DNA of 64,000 nucleotides from Pseudomonas sp. REP124. Its GTDB lineage: Bacteria; Pseudomonadota; Gammaproteobacteria; Pseudomonadales; Pseudomonadaceae. Location: contig NZ_JAIQWX010000015.1 of the NCBI RefSeq assembly GCF_020164475.1, forward strand, positions 1 through 64,000, in the 5' to 3' direction. Position 1 is the stretch's first letter. The number at the start of each line of letters is the position of its first letter. The notes under the pieces were generated by a model, which saw only the letters and a program-made list of their open reading frames with translations, had not been told where the DNA came from and did not search any database. The position numbers were made by a program, and so were the translations under genes. Shown piece by piece: positions 54,804 to 63,372 of this stretch.

Positions 54804-55858
54804 GCCAGTCGCCCACTTCAGATCACGGCCACGATCACGATGACCACAGCGGTCATGATCATGGCCATGGTGGACATCAACATCATCACGGTCACCACCA
54901 CCATCACCACGGCGATCCGCAAGACGCTGGCCCTTTCCCTTGGCGACGCATGGGGTGGGCCGCGTTGCTGGTGGCATTCGCCGTCGCTGCTGCCAGTCTG
55001 GTACAGGTCAGGTCGGGGGAGGCGACGGTGATTACGCGCTTCGGCAATCCGTCGCGAGTGTTGCTCGAGCCCGGTCTGGGCTGGCGCTGGCCGGCACCCT
55101 TCGAGGCGGCGATTCCGGTTGATCTGCGCCTGCGTACCACTTCCAGCGGCTTGCAGGATGTCGGTACCCGGGACGGTCTGCGCATCATCGTTCAGGCCTA
55201 CGTGGCCTGGCAGGTTCAGGGCGATCCGGACAACGTGCAGCGCTTCATGCGCGCCGTGCAGAATCAGCCGGACGAAGCGGCGCGGCAGATTCGCACCTTC
55301 GTCGGCTCGGCCCTGGAAACCACGGCCAGCAGTTTCGACCTGGCCGATCTGGTCAATACCGACGCCAGTCAGGTACGTATCGCCGACTTCGAAGCTCAGC
55401 TGCGCCAGCAGATCGATCAGCAGTTGCTGACCACCTATGGCGTGCGAGTGTTGCAAGTGGGCGTCGAGCGTCTGACCCTGCCCTCAGTGACCCTCACCGC
55501 CACGGTGGATCGCATGCGCGCGGAGCGTGAAACGATAGCCACCGAACGCACCGCCATCGGCAAACGAGAGGCGGCGCAAATCCGTTCCGCCGCCGAGCGT
55601 GATGCCCGAATCGTGCAAGCCGATGCCACGGTGAAAGCGGCGGACATCGAAGCGCAATCCCGGGTGGAAGCGGCGCAGATTTACGGTCGCGCCTACGCCA
55701 GTTCGCCTCAGCTTTATAACTTGCTGCGCTCCCTCGATACCCTGGGCACGGTGGTCACGCCGGGCACCAAATTGATTCTGCGTACCGATGCTGCGCCGTT
55801 CCGCGTTCTGGTGGACGGCCCGCCGAGCCTCGACAACAAATCCGGATCGCAACCATGA
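54800..55858 (+). CDS. HflC-like SPFH protein with histidine-rich N-terminus
   Basis: A 352-residue protein. The first 38 residues contain 17 histidines (HHHGHHHHHHG and surrounding HD/HG pairs), a metal-binding-type tail. A membrane segment follows (WAALLVAFAVAAASLV), then an SPFH domain (ATVITRFGNPSRVLLEPGLG, ANIDLR-type IPVDLRLRTT) and a coiled-coil C-terminus (RTAIGKREAAQIRSAAERDA). It starts at TTG overlapping the previous stop, and its own stop overlaps the next gene by four bases (ATGA). The His tail suggests a role in metal handling with the ATPase encoded two genes on. Confidence 0.85.
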   Translation: MSQSPTSDHGHDHDDHSGHDHGHGGHQHHHGHHHHHHGDPQDAGPFPWRRMGWAALLVAFAVAAASLVQVRSGEATVITRFGNPSRVLLEPGLGWRWPAPFEAAIPVDLRLRTTSSGLQDVGTRDGLRIIVQAYVAWQVQGDPDNVQRFMRAVQNQPDEAARQIRTFVGSALETTASSFDLADLVNTDASQVRIADFEAQLRQQIDQQLLTTYGVRVLQVGVERLTLPSVTLTATVDRMRAERETIATERTAIGKREAAQIRSAAERDARIVQADATVKAADIEAQSRVEAAQIYGRAYASSPQLYNLLRSLDTLGTVVTPGTKLILRTDAAPFRVLVDGPPSLDNKSGSQP

Positions 55859-56913
55859 GTAGCGTTCCACGTGGAACACATGAGTTGAGCAGCCCCTGGA
55901 TTCAGGCCGGGCGTCTGGCATTTTTTGCCTTGTACGCCGTGACGGCGTTGGCCGCTTTGGCTTGGGCCTTCTCCAATGTGCGACAGATCGATCCGCAGGA
56001 TCGCGCGGTGGTCCTGCACTTCGGTGCGCTCGATCGCATCCAGAATGCCGGCCTGCTGTTGGCGTGGCCGCGACCCTTCGAGCAGGTCATCTTGCTGCCA
56101 GCGGCGGATCGGGTGATCGAGCGTCGAGTGGAAAATCTGCTGCGCAGCGATGCGGCGTTGCAAGCCGATCGCGCCGCCAGTTTCGCCACCCCGATAAGCG
56201 ATGCGCTGGCGGGCTCCGGGTATCTGCTGACAGGTGACGCGGGTGTGGTTCAACTCGATGTGCGGGTCTTCTACAAAGTCACCGATCCCTATGCATTCGT
56301 GTTGCAGGGTGAACACGTGCTGCCGGCATTGGATCGGCTCGTCACCCGCAGCACCGTGGCACTGACGGCAGCGCGGGATCTGGACACCATCCTCGTGGCA
56401 CGCCCGGAGCTGATCGGATCGGACAATCAGGCGGCGCAAAGGCGTGAGCGTTTGCGTGGCGATTTGGTGCGAGGCATCAACCAGCGTCTTGCCGAGTTGT
56501 CGGCGACGGGGCAGGGGCTGGGCATCGAAGTGGCGCGGGTGGATGTGCAATCGAGTTTGCCCGGCCCTGCGGTGAACGCTTTCAACGCGGTCCTGACGGC
56601 CAGTCAGCAAGCGGACAAGGCGGTGGCCAACGCGCGAACGGAGGCCGAGAAACTCACCCAGTCTGCCAACGAGCAAGCGGATCGCACGCTGCAAGTCGCC
56701 CATGCCCAAGCCAGTGAACGATTGGCCAAAGCCTCCGCCGACACTGCCACCGTCCTGAGCCTGGCGAAGGCTCAGCAGCAGGGCACCGACCCGCAGATGC
56801 TGCTGCGAATCTACCGCGAGCGGATGCCGAAAATTCTCGGTCAGGCAGGCTCGGTCACCACTGTCGATCCCAAAGACGATTCCCGCCTGATCATCCAGGG
56901 AGCTGCACAATGA
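55855..56913 (+). CDS. second HflC-like SPFH protein
   Basis: A 352-residue protein of the same family as its neighbour but without the histidine tail. One membrane segment (AFFALYAVTALAALAWAF), an SPFH domain (DRAVVLHFGALDRIQNAGLL) and a coiled-coil tail (ASQQADKAVANARTEAEKLT). The residues SVPRGTHE near the start are encoded by a parS site (55863-55878). It overlaps the genes on both sides by four bases. Confidence 0.85.
   Translation: MSSVPRGTHELSSPWIQAGRLAFFALYAVTALAALAWAFSNVRQIDPQDRAVVLHFGALDRIQNAGLLLAWPRPFEQVILLPAADRVIERRVENLLRSDAALQADRAASFATPISDALAGSGYLLTGDAGVVQLDVRVFYKVTDPYAFVLQGEHVLPALDRLVTRSTVALTAARDLDTILVARPELIGSDNQAAQRRERLRGDLVRGINQRLAELSATGQGLGIEVARVDVQSSLPGPAVNAFNAVLTASQQADKAVANARTEAEKLTQSANEQADRTLQVAHAQASERLAKASADTATVLSLAKAQQQGTDPQMLLRIYRERMPKILGQAGSVTTVDPKDDSRLIIQGAAQ
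55863..55878. other. parS site at the start of an SPFH gene
   Basis: CGTTCCACGTGGAACA, five codons into the third operon gene. It is read in the VPRGT frame, unlike the three FHVE-frame sites in recF and folE2. Confidence 0.9.
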
Positions 56914-58820
56914 CTACGCAAACCGCCGCTGCACCGAGCTTGTTGTCCTCGACCGAACAACGCAGCGCCGCCCGCCAATTGACCCTGGCCATGCTGGCGC
57001 TGGGGCTGCTCGCACTTGGTCTGATCTGGCGCTGGCTGACGCCCGAGCAGAACGACGTCAGTCAGTTGTTGCTGGGTGTTGCCTCCGTGCTGGTGGCCGT
57101 GCCGGTGATGCGTTCGGCGTGGTTCAGCCTGCGTTATCCCAGCCTGCATGGCATCACCGATCAACTGATTGCACTGGCCATGCTGGGTGCCTGGGCGACC
57201 GGCGATCTGCTGACCGCAGCGTTGCTGCCGATCATCATGATCTTCAGCCACGTGCTGGAGGAGCGCAGTGTCATCGGCTCCCAGGAAGCCATTCACGCGC
57301 TCGGCAAATTGACCCGCAGCCACGCGCGCAAGGTTCAGGCCGATGGCTCCATCATTGAAGTCGACAACGGCACCTTGAGGGCTGGCGATCGGGTGGAGGT
57401 GCGCGCCGGAGATCGGGTGCCGGCCGATGGCCTGGTGCTGTCCGGCCAGGCAAGTCTGGACACCGCCTCCATCACCGGCGAATCGGTGCCGGTGGAGGCG
57501 CACGCCGGGATGACGGTGTTCGGCGGGGCGATCAATCTCGATGGCCTGCTGCACATCGAAGTGACCCGCACCGGGCGTGAATCGACCCTCGGTAAAGTCA
57601 TCGCCCTGATGCAGAACGCCGAGCGTTCCAAGCCGCCGATCACCCGACTGCTGGAACGTTATGCCGGCAGCTACATGGTGCTCGTGCTGTTGCTGGCGGC
57701 GGTGACCTGGTTCATCACCAACAACGCCCAGGCGATGCTGGCGGTGCTGGTGGCGGCCTGTCCCTGCGCGCTGGTGTTGTCGGCACCGGCCACGGCAATT
57801 GCCGGGGTGGCGGTGGCTGCGCGCCACGGGATCCTGATCCGCAGCTCGGCGTTCCTCGAAGAGCTGGCTGACCTCACATCGCTGGTGGTCGACAAGACCG
57901 GCACGCTGACCTACGGCACCTTGCGCCTGCAATCCATCGACAGCCCACTGAAAGACCACGGGCCAGTGCTCAGGCTCGCCGCCAGCCTTGGTTCGGCCAG
58001 CAGTCATCCGGTCAGCCGCGCGCTCGCTGGGTTGGCGACCCCGGAGCAGTTTCTGCCGCTGACGGATATTCATGAGCGCCAGGGGCTCGGCGTGGTGGCT
58101 GAGACCCCGCAAGGTGAGGCGGCGCTTGGACGGCCCGAGCTGTTCAACCAGTTGAAGATTGCGACCTCGGCGATTCCCGAACACGACGGCCCGATTGCCG
58201 GGCTGGCGCTAAACGGCGAATTCCTCGCCTGGCTGTTGCTGGCCGACAGCGTGAAACCCGAGGCCCGGTTTGCCCTGAACGAGCTGCGCGAGCTTGGCCT
58301 GGGTCGGCAACTGTTGCTCACCGGTGACCGGCACAGCGTGGCGCACACACTGGCGCGGGATGTGGCGATCAGCGATGTCGAGGCCCAGGCGTTGCCCGAA
58401 GACAAACTCAACCGCGTGCTGAAAGAAATCGGTAACGGTTTTCGGCCTATGGTGGTGGGGGATGGCATCAACGATTCGCTGGCCCTCAAGGCCGGTGTGG
58501 TCGGTGTGGCGATGGGAGCAGGCGGCGCGGACATTGCCTTGGCATCGGCTGACGTCGTGCTGATCGGCAGTGATTTGCGCCGTCTCGGCACCTGCGTGCG
58601 CTTGAGCCGCCAGTGCCGGAAAACCCTGCAGGTCAACGTGATCATCGGCCTTGGATGGACCCTGGCCATCGTCGCTTTCGCCGCGTTCGGCTGGCTTGGT
58701 GCGGCCGGGGCGATGATCGCCGCGGTGTTGCATAACCTCAGCACGCTGCTGGTGCTGGGCAACGCCGGCCGCTTGCTGCGTTTTCAGGAGCCGCTGCTCA
58801 AGCTTAACGGCGAGTCTTGA
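56910..58820 (+). CDS. P1B-type heavy-metal-transporting ATPase
   Basis: A 636-residue ATP-driven metal pump. It has the TGES motif (ASITGESVPVEA), the transmembrane CPC motif (AACPCALVLSAPATAIAG), the phosphorylated Asp in DKTGTLT, the HP motif in SSHPVSR and VGDGINDSLAL. There is no N-terminal HMA domain. In the last membrane segments, the position where zinc pumps have Asp is Asn (AVLHNLSTLLVL), so substrate assignment (zinc/cadmium versus copper) is open. It ends the operon with the three SPFH proteins and overlaps the last by four bases. Confidence 0.92.
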   Translation: MTTQTAAAPSLLSSTEQRSAARQLTLAMLALGLLALGLIWRWLTPEQNDVSQLLLGVASVLVAVPVMRSAWFSLRYPSLHGITDQLIALAMLGAWATGDLLTAALLPIIMIFSHVLEERSVIGSQEAIHALGKLTRSHARKVQADGSIIEVDNGTLRAGDRVEVRAGDRVPADGLVLSGQASLDTASITGESVPVEAHAGMTVFGGAINLDGLLHIEVTRTGRESTLGKVIALMQNAERSKPPITRLLERYAGSYMVLVLLLAAVTWFITNNAQAMLAVLVAACPCALVLSAPATAIAGVAVAARHGILIRSSAFLEELADLTSLVVDKTGTLTYGTLRLQSIDSPLKDHGPVLRLAASLGSASSHPVSRALAGLATPEQFLPLTDIHERQGLGVVAETPQGEAALGRPELFNQLKIATSAIPEHDGPIAGLALNGEFLAWLLLADSVKPEARFALNELRELGLGRQLLLTGDRHSVAHTLARDVAISDVEAQALPEDKLNRVLKEIGNGFRPMVVGDGINDSLALKAGVVGVAMGAGGADIALASADVVLIGSDLRRLGTCVRLSRQCRKTLQVNVIIGLGWTLAIVAFAAFGWLGAAGAMIAAVLHNLSTLLVLGNAGRLLRFQEPLLKLNGES

Positions 58821-59010
58821 ATGAAGAAAAATTTACCGAACTGTTAATAACGCCCGTAGTCATCTACCGTAAGAGTGATCATTTTTGTGAGTTCACGCGG
58901 GTCCAACGGTAGCGCCAGACCCATAGAAATGCGCTATTAATTCGATAGGGAGCTATTTTTCAAGGATGGTCTAACCTCTCAGCAGACGTCTGAACCCAGG
59001 GGGATATTCC

Positions 59011-60198
59011 ATGCTCGCGCAACTTCCACCGGCCTTACAGAATCTGCAGCTTCCGCTTCGCCTGCGACTCTGGGACGGCCACGAGTTCAATTTGGGGCCC
59101 ACGCCCAGCGTTACGATAGTGGTGAAGGATCCCAGGATGGTGACCGAGTTCACCCATCCAAGCCTGGACTCGCTGGGAGCTGCATTTGTCGAAGGCAAGC
59201 TCGAGCTGGAAGGCTCCATCAGTGACGTGATCCGCGTCTGTGATGAGCTCAGCCAGGCGCTGCTGGATGAGGACGGTGATACGAACACCATTCGTACCGC
59301 CCACGACAAGGCAACCGACGCTGCGGCAATTTCCTATCACTACGACCTTTCCAACGATTTCTATCAGCTGTGGCTCGACAGCGACATGGCCTATTCCTGT
59401 GCGTATTTCGAGACCGGCAGCGAAAGCCTCGAACAAGCCCAGCAAGCCAAGTTTCGCCATCTGTGTCGCAAATTGCGCCTGCAGCCGGGTGAGTACCTGC
59501 TGGATGTGGGTTGCGGTTGGGGCGGATTGGCGCGGTATGCGGCCCGTGAGTTTGGCGCGAAAGTATTCGGTATTACTCTGAGCAAGGAGCAACTGGCCCT
59601 GGCCCGCGAGCGGGTCAAAGAAGAAGGCCTGGAAGATCAGGTCGAATTGCAACTGCTCGATTACCGCGATCTGCCTCAGGACGGACGTTTCGATAAAGTG
59701 GTCAGCGTGGGTATGTTCGAGCATGTCGGCCACGCCAACCTGGAGGAGTACTGCAACATTCTGTTCGGCGCGGTGAAAGAGGGCGGTCTGGTGATGAACC
59801 ACGGGATCACCGCCAAGCACACCGATGGTCGCCCGGTGGGGCGAGGCGCCGGTGAATTCATCGAGAAATACGTATTCCCCAACGGCGAACTGCCGCATCT
59901 GTCAATGATCTCCGCCAGTATCAGCGAAGCGGGGCTAGAGATTGTCGATGTCGAGAGCCTGCGCCTGCATTACGCACGCACCCTGGATCACTGGAGCGAA
60001 CGTCTGGAAGACAACCTGGAAGCGGCTGCCAAAATGGTGCCGGAACAGGCGTTGCGCATCTGGCGGCTGTATCTGGCCGGTTGCGCGTACGCGTTCGCCA
60101 AGGGCTGGATCAACCTGCACCAGATTCTGGCGGTGAAGGCCCACGCCGATGGCAGCCATGAACTGCCATGGTCTCGGGACGACATCTATAACCCCTAG
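59011..60198 (+). CDS. cfaB: cyclopropane-fatty-acyl-phospholipid synthase
   Basis: Methylates unsaturated acyl chains of membrane phospholipids with SAM, usually in stationary phase. The 395-residue protein has the SAM-binding LLDVGCGWGGLARYAAREFG near residue 165 and the conserved FEHVGHANLEEYC (active-site region) and GAGEFIEKYVFPNGELPHLS. The 190-base upstream gap is AT-richer and contains the promoter; in P. putida this gene is RpoS-dependent, but I cannot fix the -10 box here. It is convergent with cls, six bases apart, as in P. putida. Confidence 0.96.
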   Translation: MLAQLPPALQNLQLPLRLRLWDGHEFNLGPTPSVTIVVKDPRMVTEFTHPSLDSLGAAFVEGKLELEGSISDVIRVCDELSQALLDEDGDTNTIRTAHDKATDAAAISYHYDLSNDFYQLWLDSDMAYSCAYFETGSESLEQAQQAKFRHLCRKLRLQPGEYLLDVGCGWGGLARYAAREFGAKVFGITLSKEQLALARERVKEEGLEDQVELQLLDYRDLPQDGRFDKVVSVGMFEHVGHANLEEYCNILFGAVKEGGLVMNHGITAKHTDGRPVGRGAGEFIEKYVFPNGELPHLSMISASISEAGLEIVDVESLRLHYARTLDHWSERLEDNLEAAAKMVPEQALRIWRLYLAGCAYAFAKGWINLHQILAVKAHADGSHELPWSRDDIYNP

Positions 60199-60204
60199 GC
60201 CGCG

Positions 60205-61644
60205 TTAGAGAATGGGCGAGATAAGCCGGGCGATCCGCATGCCGACCTGTTGCAGGCGGTGGGTCTCCCGGCTTTCTTCCTTGGCGATCTCGTGGGCCTG
60301 AGCGAAATCGTCGTTGAGCATCTGCTCCACCTTGGCGGCAAAACCGCTGTCGACGGTCAGCAACATCACCTCGAAATTCAGCCGGAACGAGCGATTGTCC
60401 ATGTTGGCACTGCCGATCGCGCTGATCTCATTGTCGATCAACACCACTTTCTGATGCAGGAAGCCGGGTTCGTAGCGGAACACCCGCACACCTGCTCGCA
60501 CGGCTTCGAAGGCATAAAGGCTGGAGGCGGCGTAGACGATGCGGTGATCGGGACGGGAGGGCAGCAGGATCCGCACATCGACCCCACGCAGCACGGCCAG
60601 GCGCAGGGCGGCGAATACCGCTTCGTCGGGGATGAAATAGGGGCTGGTGATCCACACCCGTTCGGTGGCGGCGTGAATGGACTCGACGAAGAACAGCGAG
60701 CAGGTTTCATAGGGGTCTGCCGGGCCGCTGGCGAGCATTTGGCACAGCACACCGTCGTCGGGGTACACCTCAGGGAGGATCAGCGGCGGCAAGGAGCGGG
60801 CGGCCCAGAACCAGTCTTCGGCAAAGGATTCCTGCATGCTGGCGACCACCGGACCGCGGACCTGCACATGGGTATCGCGCCACGGCGCCAGAGGCGGTTT
60901 TTCACCCACGTATTCGTCCCCGACGTTGTGTCCGCCCACGAAGCCCAGAATGCCGTCGACGACCACGATCTTGCGGTGATTGCGGAAGTTGACCTGGAAG
61001 CGGTTCAGCCAGCCGCTGCGTGTGGCGAAGGCCTTGACCTCGACGCCCCCATCGCGCAGCGCCTGGACATAACTGTGGGGAAGAGAGTGGCTGCCGATGC
61101 GGTCGTAGAGCAGGTGAATCGTCACGCCTTGAGCGGCTTTCTCCAGCAGGAGTTTTTGCAGGCGCTGGCCGAGGCGGTCATCGTGAATGATGAAGAACTG
61201 GACCAGCACCGCTTCCTTTGCCTGGCTGATGGCATTGAAGATCGCATCGAAAGTGGCGCGGCCATTGATCAGCAACTTCACTTCGTTGTTGGCCAGGCAC
61301 GGCATACGCCCAAGCTTCGGCATGGCCCGTAGCGACGCGTAGGCATTGGAGGCGCGGGCTGTGAGCGCTTCTTCCACCCAAGGCCGCCAGTTGAGCTCCG
61401 AGACGGCTTTGCGCATCTGTTCATTGGCCTGGCGCCGGGCCTTGATGTAGCCGTCGAAGGTGCTGCGGCCGAACACCAGGTAGGGGATGAGCGTGAGGTA
61501 GGGCATGAAGATCAGTGACAGGGCCCAGGCGATCGAGCCCTGGGCGGTCCGAACGGTCAGCACGGCATGGATCGCCGCAATGGTCCCGAGCGTGTGCAGC
61601 AACGCGATGGTGTAACCGAAAATATGCGGTCCGAAATAATCCAT
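60205..61644 (-). CDS. cls: cardiolipin synthase
   Basis: Phospholipase D-type membrane enzyme that joins two phosphatidylglycerols. The 479-residue protein begins [20 protein letters not shown] with two N-terminal membrane helices, and carries both HKD motifs: HRKIVVVD (with NFRNHRK context) and HQKVVLID. Start ATG is 61642-61644; an upstream GTG-type extension to 61686 lacks family support. With cfaB it points to membrane-lipid adaptation. Confidence 0.96.
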   Translation of the reverse strand: MDYFGPHIFGYTIALLHTLGTIAAIHAVLTVRTAQGSIAWALSLIFMPYLTLIPYLVFGRSTFDGYIKARRQANEQMRKAVSELNWRPWVEEALTARASNAYASLRAMPKLGRMPCLANNEVKLLINGRATFDAIFNAISQAKEAVLVQFFIIHDDRLGQRLQKLLLEKAAQGVTIHLLYDRIGSHSLPHSYVQALRDGGVEVKAFATRSGWLNRFQVNFRNHRKIVVVDGILGFVGGHNVGDEYVGEKPPLAPWRDTHVQVRGPVVASMQESFAEDWFWAARSLPPLILPEVYPDDGVLCQMLASGPADPYETCSLFFVESIHAATERVWITSPYFIPDEAVFAALRLAVLRGVDVRILLPSRPDHRIVYAASSLYAFEAVRAGVRVFRYEPGFLHQKVVLIDNEISAIGSANMDNRSFRLNFEVMLLTVDSGFAAKVEQMLNDDFAQAHEIAKEESRETHRLQQVGMRIARLISPIL

Positions 61645-61775
61645 GGGGCAGCCTTGCTCCTGAAGATTCAATGCGTAACAGACCATGTTCCGGGCAGAAT
61701 GTCGCTATTTAATTGGCCTATGAACCGAAGCCCGTGGCCGGCGTCTAACGGCCACTACTGATCAGGAGTTACACG

Positions 61776-62297
61776 ATGAACGTTCGTCTGCTGGGTTTGG
61801 CCATTACGCTGGGTTTGGCACTTCCTGTGGCTGCTCAGGCGCAGATGCTGCAGCCGGGTTTGTGGGAATTGACCACCAGCAACATGAAGGTCGATGACCA
61901 GAACCTGCCCGATCTGCAACTGATCCTGGGTCAGATACAGAGTCAGATGACCCCTGAACAGCGCGCACAACTGGAGAAGCAGGGCATCACCATGGGCGGC
62001 AAAGGCATTCGCGCCTGCCTGACGCCGGAACAGGTCAAGAGTGACGACATCCCGCTGACCGACCCGCAATCGGGCTGCACGCAGCAGATCACCGAGCGCA
62101 CGGGCAACCAGTGGAAATTCCGCTTCAGCTGTCCGAAGGCGCAGGGTGCGGGTGTGGCGACGTTCCTCAGTGACCGTGAGTTCACCACCAAGGTCAACGG
62201 CACGTTCAATGCCACGGGGATTCAGCAGAAGGGTAGCCTTGAGAGCCGGGCGGTGTGGTTGGGGCAGGATTGCGGGACCGTTAAACCGCGGGCTTAA
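61776..62297 (+). CDS. DUF3617 secreted protein
   Basis: A 173-residue predicted periplasmic protein. The signal peptide (LLGLAITLGLALPVAAQAQ) is cleaved before MLQPGLWELTTSNMKV, the DUF3617 signature. Three of its Cys (RACLTPEQ, QSGCTQQ, FSCPKAQ and GQDCGTV) could form disulphides. Its role is unknown. It is convergent with the ThrRS-like gene across a perfect REP hairpin. Confidence 0.82.
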   Translation: MNVRLLGLAITLGLALPVAAQAQMLQPGLWELTTSNMKVDDQNLPDLQLILGQIQSQMTPEQRAQLEKQGITMGGKGIRACLTPEQVKSDDIPLTDPQSGCTQQITERTGNQWKFRFSCPKAQGAGVATFLSDREFTTKVNGTFNATGIQQKGSLESRAVWLGQDCGTVKPRA

Positions 62298-62300
62298 GAG

Positions 62301-62367
62301 CTTCGCGGGCAAGCCTCGCTCCTACAGGTTCAGCGTATCCGTGTAGGAGCGAGGCTTGCCCGCGAAG
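62301..62367. repeat. perfect inverted REP pair / bidirectional transcription stop
   Basis: Two 26-base arms that are exact reverse complements (62301-62326 and 62342-62367), beginning CTTCGCGGGCAAGCCTCGCT, with a 15-base loop. It fills the gap between two convergent genes and probably stops both. Confidence 0.85.
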
Positions 62368-62375
62368 ACGTCATC

Positions 62376-63275
62376 TCAGACACCACCAACCCCCGGCTGC
62401 CCCAGCCACTCACACACCGCCTCGACCTCCATCCTGCCCAGATCCTCCCCGCTACGACTGCGGACACTGACAAACCCGCCTTCCTTTTCCTTCTCTCCGA
62501 CCACCACCAGATACGGCACCGTCTGACTGTGCTGACGGATCTTGTGATGGACCTTCTCGTTGCGCAGATCGGCCAGGGCACGCACGCCGCTGCGGCGCAG
62601 GCGTTCGGTAATTCTGTGGGCGTAGTGGGTCTGACGGTCGTCCATGCTGACCACCATCACGTGGGGTGGCAGACGCCATTGCTGCAGCTCCTGATGGCTA
62701 GACCAGCAAGTGCCATAGATGCGTTGTTGCAGGGTGCCGCTGATGTGATCCAGGGCGAATGCCTGCAAGACACGGGTGGTGGGGACGTGTGGGCCCTTCG
62801 TCAGGTAATCCGTGTCGCCGAGGCGGTACAGGGATGGATCGTCGGCAGAGGGGAAGGAGGATTGGCGTCGGCGAATGGAATGATTGGTTGCCGACAGCGA
62901 TTGCATGCGCCGCTCGATAGGCAGCAGATCTGTCGTGGTCAGAGGTCGCTCGACCGTGAACTCGCAATAGAACCCGTCCCCCAGTTCCGAACCGGTTCGC
63001 CATTGCGTATGGGTATGCAATTGCTTGACGGCCATCGCCAGCATCAGTGCGCAGGAGCGGCGCAGTATCTCCAGTCCATCGGGCTCCTGTGGTGTCACGA
63101 TGGAGACCCGGGCATTGGCGTTAATCAGGTATCCGCAATCCACCAGCACGCCATCCACCCGACCTGCGACCGCCGCATTGGCCAGTCCCGAGCCAATGCT
63201 TGCCGCAATCTCATGCACGCTCAGCGGCTGATCGTATTCACGCAATGAACCATCTGGCAGGGTGATCTGGATCAT
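62376..63275 (-). CDS. ThrRS-like protein: TGS, editing-like and anticodon-binding parts, no catalytic core
   Basis: A 299-residue protein related to threonyl-tRNA synthetase (normally about 640 aa). Residues 1-65 are a TGS domain (MIQITLPDGSLREYDQPLSV). Residues about 70-195 resemble the ThrRS second additional (editing) domain (DGFYCEF, RIYGTCW). Residues about 200-295 are the class II anticodon-binding domain (RLPPHVMVVSMDDRQTHYAH; KVHHKIRQHSQTVPYLVVVG). The aminoacylation core (motifs 1-3) is absent. Editing residues are also lost: HSCAH is RSCAL and the Cys of CRGPH is replaced in LTKGPH. The frame is intact. It lies 97 bases downstream of folE2, a gene usually controlled by Zur. Confidence 0.8.
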   Translation of the reverse strand: MIQITLPDGSLREYDQPLSVHEIAASIGSGLANAAVAGRVDGVLVDCGYLINANARVSIVTPQEPDGLEILRRSCALMLAMAVKQLHTHTQWRTGSELGDGFYCEFTVERPLTTTDLLPIERRMQSLSATNHSIRRRQSSFPSADDPSLYRLGDTDYLTKGPHVPTTRVLQAFALDHISGTLQQRIYGTCWSSHQELQQWRLPPHVMVVSMDDRQTHYAHRITERLRRSGVRALADLRNEKVHHKIRQHSQTVPYLVVVGEKEKEGGFVSVRSRSGEDLGRMEVEAVCEWLGQPGVGGV

Positions 63276-63372
63276 GGTTATTGTTCTCTGCTTCGATCAC
63301 ATGCCCATAAACCTTAGAGGTATTTGGTAGCTGGTGTCATCTAGACGTTTGTCGGAACGCAGCCGGTAGCCA

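Noticed and set aside
63276..63372. Zur box upstream of the ThrRS-like gene
   Set aside because: No convincing palindrome of the GTTATAnnATAAC type was seen; the gene may be read from the folE2 promoter outside the window.
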